DNA of 64,000 bases from positions 1,039,528 through 1,103,527 of the forward strand of contig NW_022985069.1 of NCBI RefSeq assembly GCF_010015585.1. The letters are read 5' to 3'. Under the pieces are notes generated by a model. It was not told the origin of the DNA. It made no database searches and saw only the letters and a program-made list of their open reading frames with translations. This document shows positions 11,336 through 20,846 of this stretch, piece by piece. Positions within the stretch are counted from its first letter, which is position 1; each line of letters starts with the position of its first letter. The translations under genes and the position numbers were made by a program. The DNA comes from Eremomyces bilateralis CBS 781.70 (lineage: Eukaryota; Ascomycota; Dothideomycetes; Eremomycetales; Eremomycetaceae).

Positions 11336-12496
11336 ATGGGGGTTCATTCATCCGTCGGTGTATCCTCCTACAGACCACAATCCGTACCAGGACTTCATCC
11401 GCGCGGATAACGCCTCTCTTCTCTGCTCCCCCACGTCCACAATTATTCCTCCACAAACAACCGCTCTGGTGTCCGGGGTTCCTTGTTTTCTTTATTTCTT
11501 GCACTACGCACTGCAGAGATACCTGTCTAGACTGTTTTCGGTTCGCTCGGATCGGCGGGTTTGTGGATGTACGCTTTTTTTGTGTGAGGCGGTGACGCTT
11601 TCAGGGAAGGGTGGAGGTTTGGTAATGAGAGGCGTTATGAGATATTCGGTGCACTATTACGGCCTGGTGGGATGTTGTTTGTTTCATGTGATGTTGACGG
11701 AGGAAGAAGCATAGACGAAGGATGAGGTGGTCTGAGTTATCATCCCCTTCACACTAACACGCCATACGCTCGCGCTCGCGCTCTCGATGTTCTCACTCAA
11801 ACTCCAACCATGTGCTTCCTCAGGCGCATCCCCATGCCGTCCCCTTTCCTTCTCCTCTCCATTTCCTCCGTTCCCAACGCGTCCCCTGACTTTCCCTACG
11901 TTATACCATAGACATCCGCAGCACGTTTCCTTACAACTTCACACTACTCCTGTTTCTTCTTTTCCGGCTGCTGGAAACGGACGGAGGGAGCGGGATTTCC
12001 CATTCGGTTTTTCGGTGCGGTTTCGGTTCGATGGGTAGGGGGAGTGTGGAGTGGTTGGGTTGTAGACTTTCGGGTTAGGCGTCTGGATACGGTATAGATA
12101 AATGGCATATGGGATTCTCTGGTTCGTAATGAGTGGCATCCGGCTTGGATTGTAATTTGTGACTTGTGATTGTGATGGTTATTGTGATGGTTATTGTGAT
12201 GGTGATGGTGGTTTTGTAGTGGGTTGAATTGTGCTGTTGTACAACCGGGAAGCTTTTCGTCCCGTCTCGAATAATGCTGATGTAGCTATGGTAGGTGTGA
12301 GGTATGTACCGTTTGGTGTTATACATGTATTGTCCGCCAATTGGCCCTTTTCCGTAAATGTACATTGCTTCCCTTAACTCAAAAATCCAACGAACACATC
12401 GTGAAAGTGCTGGTTCTAATCCACGGCACCCCTTCTATCCCACACTCAACATATGCGTCCCCAAACGGCAATTCCCATTCGCATTCCGCCTCCCCC
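11336..12496. other. convergent intergenic region
   Basis: This lies between the cyclin stop and the bL34m stop, so both 3' UTRs probably lie here. No gene is seen. A GCTCGC simple repeat sits near 11769-11785. Confidence 0.45.
12165..12215. repeat. GTGATGGTTATT simple tandem repeat
   Basis: About four imperfect copies of the 12-base word GTGATGGTTATT run in tandem. It is non-coding and a likely slippage product. Confidence 0.6.
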
Positions 12497-12980
12497 CTAA
12501 TGACTCAACGTACTCCTCCCCTTCGTCCTCCGCCTCGCCAAAGTCTTCCGCCCATTCTTCGTCCGCAATCGACTCAAAAACCCATGCCGCCGCTTCCGCA
12601 CAAAATGCGTCCACCGCTGCATGGTGTTGCGCGGCGCGTGGCGCAGTTGCTGGGTGGCGAGGGAGGGGTGGGTGCTGGGTGCGGTGCCGAGGAAGGTAGA
12701 TGAGGAGGTGAAGAGGGGGGTGAAGGGGGTGGGGGAAGGGGAGAGGGAGGTGGAGATGGAGGTGGAGGTGGAAGGGGAGGAGGGGAAGAGGGGACGGCGG
12801 GCGGTGAGGACGGTGAGTGTACGGGATTGTGAGGGGTTAGGTCTGGGAGGGGTTAGTGGTTGGTGAGAGGAGGGAAGGTGGTTCGTACCTTGATAGAAGG
12901 GCAGGTCTGGATGAGAGGTTGAGGACGGGACGGGTTGGGAGTATCGCCCGGGCGGCGGGAAAACACCGTGTGCAGATCAT
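12497..12980 (-). CDS. mitochondrial large-subunit ribosomal protein bL34m
   Basis: Two exons (12842-12980 with the intron at 12843-12888 removed: exon 1 12889-12980, exon 2 12497-12842) join in phase to 145 residues. The C-terminal 40 residues read RWTHFVRKRRHGFLSRLRTK followed by NGRKTLARRRTKGRSTLSH, the diagnostic bL34 signature (RKRRHGFLxRxxTxxGRxxLxRRRxKGR). The N-terminus starts MICTRCFPAARAILPTRPV, Arg-rich without acids, as expected of a mitochondrial targeting sequence. A low-complexity Ser/Thr/Pro linker lies between. bL34m binds the 23S-type rRNA near the exit tunnel base. Both strands carry longer shadow frames here, so the gene is easy to overlook. Splicing is required, because the long exon lacks a good upstream start. 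It is divergent from the gene at 13435. Confidence 0.9.
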
Positions 12981-13434
12981 CTTGGATGATGATGGGCTGG
13001 TGATATTGTGTTAGAATCAATTGGAATCCTCAATTGGAGGATGGGGGCGGGTTGAGGATTCCGATGGCTGTGGAGGTGGAAATGGATCCGATCGTGAATA
13101 TCGAAGGAAGTCGCGGTCGAGGAGGAAGGAAAGCGGTGGTCCGTGCGAGATTTTTCACTTTCGAACTTCGAAGTTGCGATGGTTTCGAGGATTTATATTG
13201 GAAACGACTTCTCCTCCACATTCCCCTTCTCTACAGAATCTTCACAAAGCCGCGATATGTTAAAAGACTCGTCACGACCGAGAACTTTCTCGCTACGATA
13301 ATTTCCTGGTCAATTAAAGTCCCGTCGCTACAGCATCTTCACAAAGCACTCAATCCGCATCGATAATCCCACGACTTGATACTCAACCTCCACCAACCAT
13401 ACCTGTTACCTATATCCCAACCAACCCACCCAAA
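12981..13434. other. divergent promoter, bL34m and RPA14-like gene
   Basis: A 454-base region between two divergent start codons. It holds the palindrome AACTTCGAAGTT near 13164 and a 20-base direct repeat listed separately. Confidence 0.5.
13231..13347 (+). repeat. 20-base direct repeat pair in divergent promoter
   Basis: CTACAGAATCTTCACAAAGC at 13231-13250 recurs with one mismatch at 13328-13347, 97 bases apart, inside a short divergent promoter. Both copies are on the same strand. Confidence 0.7.
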
Positions 13435-14130
13435 ATGTCCAAACTCCCCCGCCAGGACCGCCTCCCCCTCTGTCCGCCCACCCACCTCGTCGGCCCCTCC
13501 ACCCCCCTCTCCCTCCCCGCCGCCCGCGCCAAAATCGAAGCCTACCTCGCCCTCTGCGCCACGACGCCGCACCTCCACCCGGACGCGGTGCTGACGGCCT
13601 CCGGAGCGCAGTTCAACGCGACGGGAGGGCGGGAAGGCGGGCTGGTGTTGCATCTGTTAAGGCGGGTGGAGCGGGGGCTCGCGGGGGAGAAGGTGGAGGG
13701 GAATTTTGTAGAAGAGAGTGGGGAGGGGGGGTTGGAGGAGACGGGGGGGAGTGGAGAGGCGGGGAAGACGGGGAAGAAGAGGAGGGGAGAAGGTGAGGGG
13801 GAGGAGGAGTGGATGGATCAGGAGGCGTTTCAGAGGGAGCAGGAGCAGTATAACGTGGATGGATATCGGAAGGACGAGGAGCAGTTGGCGCACGTGGTGC
13901 GGGAAGGTGGCGTGGAGGAGGACCTGGAGGAGGTGGGGACCGGGCAGGACGGCGCGGCACCGCGGAAGAAGCCAAAGCACGACCACGCGACAGCGGGAGC
14001 ACCGATGAATGGCGTCGATGGCCATGGGGAGCTGTCGGCGAAATCCAAGGAGGCGCGGAAGTTGGCGAAGAAACAGCGGAAGGATACGCAGAAAAAGGAG
14101 AAGGCGGCGAAGGCGCGGGATGCGGCATGA
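13435..14130 (+). CDS. lysine-rich nuclear protein, candidate Pol I subunit RPA14/Ker1
   Basis: A single exon encodes 231 residues. The N-terminal 85 residues hold a compact conserved-looking unit: PLCPPTHLVGPSTPLSLP, a helix around KIEAYLALC, then GGLVLHLLRRVERGLAGE. The rest is acidic (EEEWMDQEAFQREQEQY) and then strongly basic (KEARKLAKKQRKDTQKKEKA), as in nucleolar proteins. The layout of short strand, helix with a hydrophobic face, and LxxLxRVxxGLxGE helix resembles the part of yeast Rpa14 that pairs with Rpa43 in RNA polymerase I. That match is from memory and is weak at the residue level. It could instead be an unrelated rRNA-processing factor. The ATG at 13435 is the first in frame and has the context AAAATGTC. 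Confidence 0.6.
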   Translation: MSKLPRQDRLPLCPPTHLVGPSTPLSLPAARAKIEAYLALCATTPHLHPDAVLTASGAQFNATGGREGGLVLHLLRRVERGLAGEKVEGNFVEESGEGGLEETGGSGEAGKTGKKRRGEGEGEEEWMDQEAFQREQEQYNVDGYRKDEEQLAHVVREGGVEEDLEEVGTGQDGAAPRKKPKHDHATAGAPMNGVDGHGELSAKSKEARKLAKKQRKDTQKKEKAAKARDAA

Positions 14131-14339
14131 TGCGATCGGACGAATGAGCACAAACACCGTCGATGAGGAAAGAACCGAATTTTCTATGCGTCTCTATCCG
14201 ACGCCCCGATCCACCGCGTCCCTATCCTACTGACTCCGAACTATTATACATATGCGACACCAACCATGGCGGCGTGACGAGCATAGCACGGCAACCCCCC
14301 CATCGCGATCCAATTCCGAGAACTTTTTGACGACCAAAA

Positions 14340-15888
14340 TTATAGCTCGCGACCCGACGCTGCGACCACCTCCTCCTCCTTCACGGCGTTCTCCTCCTTC
14401 AGGTCGGCGGTGGCGGGCTTGCCGTCGCTGACCCAGCCGATGGCCTTCAGGCGCTCCGTGAGGATCGGGTGCGAGTGGTGGAAGCTTGAGTACAGCCAGT
14501 CGGCGTCCATAGCGGAGAGGTTCTTGATCTGGAGCTTGATGAGCGATTTGGCGAGGTCGGTCTTGTAGCCGAGGTCGTTGGCGAAGGAGTCTGGAAGTGG
14601 TCAGCGTACTTCTCCATGTATTATACAAACCGGAGAGAAGAACGGGAGAAATAAAGGATAAACTCACCCGCCTGGTACTCCATCCTGCGCGTGAAGAGGT
14701 TCATCATCAACTGTACCACCACCTCCACCGGGGCATAGATCATATTAAACAACATAAACCCAATCATGATCGGCCGCTCCTTCTCAAACCCAAACGCCGC
14801 ATACAAGCTCCGATTCCCAATGAAGCTTGACCACGCCGCCAGCAAATAGAACAGATGCGCCTGATGCACCAGCAAGATCCGCGTGGTATGTCCCATCTTC
14901 CAATGGCCCAGCTCGTGCGCCAACACGGCCTCCACCTCCTTCCCGCTCGACTGCTCGATCAGCGTGTCGAAGAGCACGATGCGCTTCTTCCACGGGAGAC
15001 CAGAGAAGTACGCGTTGCTGTGGGCGCTGCGCTTGCTGCCGTCGATAACGGAGAGCTCGTCGAGGGGGAACTTCAGCCGGCGGCAGAGGGCCTCGACGTC
15101 GTCGCGGAGGGGCCCCGGGGCGAGCGGGGTGAGTTTATTGAACATAGGGACGATGACGATCGGATACAGGGTAACGGCGAGCAGCTGGAAGGCGACCATG
15201 AAGAGCCAGAGGTAGTAGAAGAAGGCGGAGCCGGTGCGGTGGACAATGGAGAGGAAGGCGGCCCCGATGGGAGTGCCGATGGCAACAGTGAGGGCGAGGC
15301 CCTTGAGTGCGTCGACGATCCACAGGCCGCGGGTCATTTTATTGAAGCCGTAGGCCTCCTCGAGGACGAAGTGCCGGTAGTAGTCAAAGGGGAGGCCGAG
15401 CACGGTGTCGAGAATGGAGAGGCCGAAGACGAAAATGAGGGAGCGCGTGATCTCACCGGTGAACGGCGCGGGGAGCCACTGGGCGACGGCGGCGCCGGCG
15501 AGGGCCCAGCCGAGGGGGAAGATGTCGATATAGAGCATGTACATGGATTTGGCCTCGTTGAAGAGGGAGGAGATGACGGAGAACCTGGCTTTGGCGCGGG
15601 AGTAGTCCTGGCTCTTGTCGAACGTCTCTTGGGTGATTTCATCGGTCAGGGCTTTCGGCTTCGCGGTCTGTTGGTAGACTTTGTATTGTCGATACAGCAG
15701 CCAGTTCTCCAGGGCGAATTGCCCCAAGGAGAAGCCGACCACCAGCTTCTTCCATGGGAAGAATGGCCGGTCGAGGAACCTGGCGAGGCGCTGTGAAGGT
15801 TAGCTTCTGAGCTGTTGATAATGACGCGTGGTTGTCGCGACGAGAGACAGGGACGGGAAATGACATACTTGAAGCCACGCTTGAATCA
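14340..15888 (-). CDS. ste24: CAAX prenyl protease Ste24 (M48 zinc metallopeptidase)
   Basis: Three exons (15868-15888, 14668-15790, 14340-14590) give 464 residues, close to yeast Ste24 at 453. Exon 1 is only 21 bases (MIQAWLQ) and joins RLARFLDRPFFPWKK. The zinc motif HELGH lies at about residues 299-303 and the third zinc ligand in EYQADSFAND is created across the exon 2/3 junction. Seven hydrophobic segments are visible. The enzyme sits in the ER and inner nuclear membrane. It removes the last three residues of farnesylated CAAX proteins and makes a second cut in a-factor-type pheromone precursors, and it also clears clogged translocons. The C-terminus ends GREL after an acidic stretch. 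The gene is divergent from mevalonate kinase. Confidence 0.95.
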
Positions 15889-17352
15889 TTGCCGCGGTAT
15901 TTATGGTATCCTAGATGCGGCAGGGTATTTCAGTACTATTGTTCTTCGGAATTCAACCTCTCATTCAGGTGAATGTTCGATGTTCGTGAAGTGGACACGA
16001 CACGTCCCTCCTCCAGGGCCTAGCCTGTCATTGAGGCAGACATATTATTGCCTGAGGCAAATATTCTGGTCCAGTATCAATTGATTACCTAATCAATCTG
16101 ATCTACTAGTAATGACCAGACCAGACAACATGAGCAAATACGGAGAGTATTGAACTGGCAGATCCGATGAAATGTGATGTTTTCGAATACATTGGATCTT
16201 GTTCCAAAGTGTATGCAGCAAAGAAATCCTTCCTTTTTGATGAACCATGCTTATTCTGCACTTTTACTGCTGATCTCATGTCCAGCAATGCCTTAGAGAT
16301 CTGTCATTGCAGGAGACGCTCAAGTCTCAACGCATCTCTGGACTTTGTTGCATGGATTGTCAAGTAGAGACATCCGTCTGTGATACACGATGGCTCAGCA
16401 ACATCGCAGCACCAAATTAAGTCGCAAGGAGAGATCAGGGATATCGGGATGTTTGCGTCCCAGGAATCCGTCCAACGTAGATAGCTGGTTACCAATACTG
16501 TCAAACCTCGAGATACCCGAAGTAGGTACATATCTAGCCTTCAATGATGCACATCGTACTTGTCCGCTCGTCTGGCCATACGCCGCAATATCTGCCAATG
16601 CGGTCAATTGACCACCATTCATCTGGAGTAGGAGCAGGAATGGCAAGGGACAAGAATCGAAGTAGCAGAAGGACCACTGTACAAGTACTCTAGAGTAATA
16701 TGAAGCCCTGTGGTATCCCCAAACATCTCACGGATAATCGGATCCCGTCTGCTGTATCACAGGGGGAGATACTGGTATGACGACGACCATGCGGCTGTAT
16801 CCCTGACCTGGACCCGACATGATGAGAAACCCGAGACAAAGGATTGGAGGAGACGAAAGATTCCATTGACTAGCAGCATTTGACAGAGTAATAAACGCCG
16901 CTAAACCAGATCTATACATCGGCCCGGCATTACTTTTCGATCTGATTTGTTTATCCAATTCCGCGACCCCAGATCTGCCCTTTTCCCAGTCTCCCAGTGT
17001 TGGGTGCGGATATGAGGATTGACCACTTGGTGACTTGACCCGCTCGAGAAGCAACTTCCTGACTTCGTGTTTGATGAGAAGGGAGAAGATAGAAGTTCGA
17101 ACCTGAAGGAAAACGCGGCTGCATACGGCATTTTGAAGCCTGTTCTAGGCACATATCATGCTTTAGCAACTCCGTATACCGTACCTACCTTTCCTACGGT
17201 TTCTCTCTTTGGCTCTCCTGGATTCCTTACCCTATCATGTTCGGAATAGACCTGTAGCCATATCTCCTAGACTGGCCAGCTCCTTCATCCCCTAAGATTT
17301 ACCACCATATCGACGCCGTGTCCCTGTTGGGATTCGGACGCGCAACATCCCC
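15889..17352. other. 1.46-kb divergent intergenic region
   Basis: This lies between the ste24 and erg12 start codons. No frame looks coding, and no tRNA cloverleaf or repeat is apparent. It should hold both promoters. Confidence 0.45.
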
Positions 17353-19025
17353 ATGGCTCAAGGAAAGGCCACCGCGACGTTCAATATTGATGGCTTGACG
17401 AGCAGCCATCACGACGATGGGAGAACCCGTTCCCCGCTAGGTCGCAAGGACTCGTCTCCGCTCATGCCTCCGTTCATGGTCTCCGCCCCAGGGAAGGTCA
17501 TTGTGTACGGAGAACATGCGGTAGTACACGGCAAGGTGAGCAATCGCTCGGGTCCATCCAACTCCATATACTAACGCGTCGACAGGCAGCAATTGCGGCG
17601 TCAATATCCTTACGGTCCTACCTCCTCGTCCACTTCCTCTCAAAATCTCGCCGGACCGTATCGCTCCTCTTCCCAGATATCGGCCTGTCACATACCTGGG
17701 ATATACCCGCACTGCCATGGTCCGCATTTTCCGCGCCGGGCAAGAAGAAAACCTACTACGACCTCGTTACAGAGCTCGATCCCGACCTCCTGGAAGCCCT
17801 CGAGCCGCACATCGACAACATCTCACCCAACGCTCCCCCAGCCACGCGCAAGATCCATCAATCCAGCGCCACCGCCTTCCTCTACCTCTTCCTCTCCCTC
17901 GGCACCTCCAGCTCCCCACCATGCGTCTACACCCTCCGCTCCACCATCCCCATCGGCGCTGGCCTCGGCTCCAGCGCCTCCATCGCCGTCTGCCTCTCCT
18001 CCTCGCTGCTCGTCCAATGCCGCGCTCTCGCCGGCCCCCACCCCGACCAACCCGCTGCCGAATCCGAGCTGAACATCGAGCGCATCAACCGCTGGGCCTT
18101 CGTCGCCGAGATGTGCATCCACGGCAACCCGTCCGGCGTCGACAACACAGTCAGCAGCGGCGGCAAGGCCGTCCTCTTCCAGCGCCGCGACTACTCCAAA
18201 CCCCCGCTCGTTAAGCGCCTCAACACCTTCCCCGAGCTGCCCCTCCTCCTCGTCAACACCCGCCAGAGCCGCAGCACCGCCACGGAGGTCGCCAAGGTCG
18301 CCAACCTCCGCAAATCCTTCCCCACCATCGCCGAATCCGTCCTCTCTGCCATCGACAACATCACCGAGTCCGCACACACCCTCCTCACCTCGGATGACTT
18401 CGACGCCGACTCCACGACGCTGAAGACGCTCGGTGAGCTTGCCGCCATTAACCATGGCCTGCTCGTCGCACTCGGCGTCTCGCACCCGAAACTCGAGCGT
18501 CTACGCGCGTTGATCGACCACACCGGAATCGGATGGACAAAATTGACCGGCGCGGGCGGCGGCGGCTGCGCCATCACGATCCTGAACCCGGAGTGGAAAG
18601 GCAAACCCGACGGCGGCGTTAACGGGGTGAAGAAGCCATCCCCAAAGGCTCGAACCCTCGTGCGCAACGGGACCGACTCCGAAGGTAGCTCGGAGAAGCG
18701 TAAGAGCGGACTCGAGCCGGCCTTGATCGCGCCGAAAGCGCTCATCCCTGCATCCCTATCCAACCAGTTGCAGGAAGAGGGGTTCGAGGTGTTCACGACG
18801 ACGTTGGCGGGCGACGGGGTCGGCGTGCTGTGGCCGGCAGTACTGCATAACGTGAACTCGATCACGAATCGGGAGGAGGGGGGCGAGGAGATCGATCAGG
18901 AGAAGTTCTTGACGGCGGTAGGGACGGAGGGGATTGAGAAGTTGGTGGGTGTGAGTAATACATTTGAGGAGGGGCATCCGAGACATCGGGGTGGGGTGGG
19001 GGGATGGAAGTTCTGGAGGTATTAA
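17353..19025 (+). CDS. erg12: mevalonate kinase
   Basis: Two exons (17353-17535, 17586-19025) give 540 residues. All three GHMP kinase motifs are present: KVIVYGEHAVVHGK near residue 47-61 (interrupted exactly by the intron after Lys), PIGAGLGSSAS for ATP phosphate binding, and KLTGAGGGGCAITIL near the C-terminal part. The catalytic Asp/Ser region NPSGVDNTVSSGGKAVLF is also intact. It phosphorylates mevalonate to 5-phosphomevalonate, feeding ergosterol, ubiquinone, dolichol and prenyl groups. It is about 95 residues longer than the yeast enzyme, mostly from a Ser/Lys-rich insert at about residues 400-435 and a long tail. The 50-base intron lies directly behind the first motif. Confidence 0.95.
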
Positions 19026-19507
19026 GGGCGAGGGGAGGATGGGGACTGAGGGGGTGGTGTCGTTGGCGTTAAGTTGTTCAGTTATAAAAAGGGGCATTGC
19101 GCGGAACGGTCGGAGGGACTGTCTCGGTATCCGTCAAGGCATGCTCCCGCATCTGTCTTTTCTCCTCTTATTTTGACCTAATATCGGCGCGAGCTTCTCT
19201 GTATATTTAGCGATGGTTCTGCGGTAGATTTTCGAGATGGCACCTCTGGATCGCAAGAATAGGCTATGAAAGTGTTTCATTAATTATGAACGAAGCTAAT
19301 AGGTCAGTGTTTTCTCGTTCCCGTTGTTTCTGCTGTCGGTTATCTATATTTGCAGCTGAGAATTCCTTGATCTATGAACTCGGTCGATCGCCCATCTTCA
19401 TCCCTACAACCCGCAGTATACCTTCGTTCTCGATGTATGATACGGTGTCGCGGGTCGCCAAATAATGCGCTCAGAGGACACGATATCCCCCCAAAAAACC
19501 CTCCACC
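19026..19507. other. convergent intergenic, erg12 and shr3
   Basis: This 482-base stretch between two stop codons should hold both 3' UTRs. Nothing else is seen. Confidence 0.5.
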
Positions 19508-20224
19508 TCACTGCCTCTTCTTCCCACTCCTCCCCTTCCTCCCCTCCTCCCTCCCGGCCTTCCCCCCTTTCCCCTCCTTCTCCACCCTCTCCACCCTCTC
19601 CATCTCCGCCATCTCCGTCTCCTCTTTCCGCGCCGCATACCACTGTCCCGCCTGCAACACCAACACCCCCACCAACACCAGTGCCAAAATCGTATTCGTC
19701 GCCGCCATCACCCTCAACGAATCCTCCCTTCCCACCACCTCCTGTCCGTCCGGCCCCACCGGCTCCTCCCCCACCCCATACACCCCCGCCGTCACGATCC
19801 GCAGCCCCTTCACCGTGTTCGACAGATACACCATCACGCCTACCATGTACAGCACCAGGCTCGCGCCGTCGAACAGCATGTTGCTTTCCGACGGCTTGTA
19901 CAGCTTGGTCAGGAAGCCGAGCAGCCCCGTGGCGATGGCGATGTGCATGATGCGCGCAATGACCGGCGGCGACGCGTGGATGAATTTCAAGTGCGTTTCG
20001 AGGATGTCGAAGTAGTCGGCGGAGGAGAGGGCGGAGGTGGCGCGGGGGGTGGCCCAGAGGACGTGGTAGTCATAGGGGAAGAGGGAGAAGAGGATGCCGA
20101 GGAAAAAACAGGTTGCTTGGGGGTGGGTTAGTTATTTGTAGAGTTGGATTGGAGATAAGGGGGACATACGACCGATTATTAGGAAGGTCGCGAAAGAGGA
20201 GCTGGTGGATTTGGGGGGCGCCAT
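19508..20224 (-). CDS. shr3: Shr3-type ER chaperone for amino acid permeases
   Basis: Two exons (20170-20224, 19508-20115) give 220 residues. Four hydrophobic segments fill the first 150 residues: SSSFATFLIIG-TCFFLGILFSLFPYD, the PPVIARIMHIAIATGLLGFL segment, the LVLYMVGVMVYL segment, and the TNTILALVLVGVLVLQAGQWY segment. A charged cytosolic tail rich in Glu, Lys and Gly follows. This is the Shr3 layout: a membrane-localised chaperone of the ER that shields amino acid permeases and helps load them into COPII vesicles. The first membrane segment is split by the intron. The tail is richer in Glu and Gly than in yeast. Length matches yeast Shr3 (210). Confidence 0.9.
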
Positions 20225-20846
20225 GGTGTGTGAGCTGGGGATGGAGGGCGCTTAGTGCGTGATTCGAGAGATCTTGGAGATGTGGACTTCGAATGTCCGT
20301 CGGTGGTTAGATATCGTGTTCGGACGGCATCCAGGGCGAATGGATGAACTGTTTACGAATCGGGGCAGGCCCGCGTCTGGCGAGATGAAGTTGTGATAAA
20401 GCGGGTCGGGCCGTCTGCAGGGTGTTGACCATTAAGATTGGAGAGTAGATGGTCCTATCACAAAGAGAAGGATGTCAAGTCGAGGCGAGAAGAGTATGTC
20501 TACCGGCGGGAGAAGTATTTATCTCAAGTGATTTGAGAAAAGAACGAAGAAGTGAAGTGTGATTGAGAGAGGATCTCCAGTGTCAGCTTCCTTAGGTTTG
20601 GATGATCACGGATGCAAGCAAGTCAAGGTGAATGGGACGGGGATTCGACTCCTACTGACAGGTGAAAAGCATTCAAGATATTGGTATCTATTCAGTATGA
20701 TTCGAGATAATTTACAGGTTTTTTTAAAGTCTCGAGAGACACCTAGACAGTATAGTAGGCTTTGCGTAATCACCAAGCAATTGGTACTTCTTAAGTTTCG
20801 GATTCCCCTGAGCGAGGTCACAACTACTAGTCCACCATACCACCCC
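20225..20846. other. intergenic, shr3 promoter and ade2 3' side
   Basis: 622 bases with no recognisable gene. Short frames on both strands have no conserved look. Confidence 0.45.

Noticed and set aside
14855-15796. 313-codon plus-strand frame
   Set aside because: Antisense shadow of the ste24 main exon, rich in Gly/Glu/Val with no domain.
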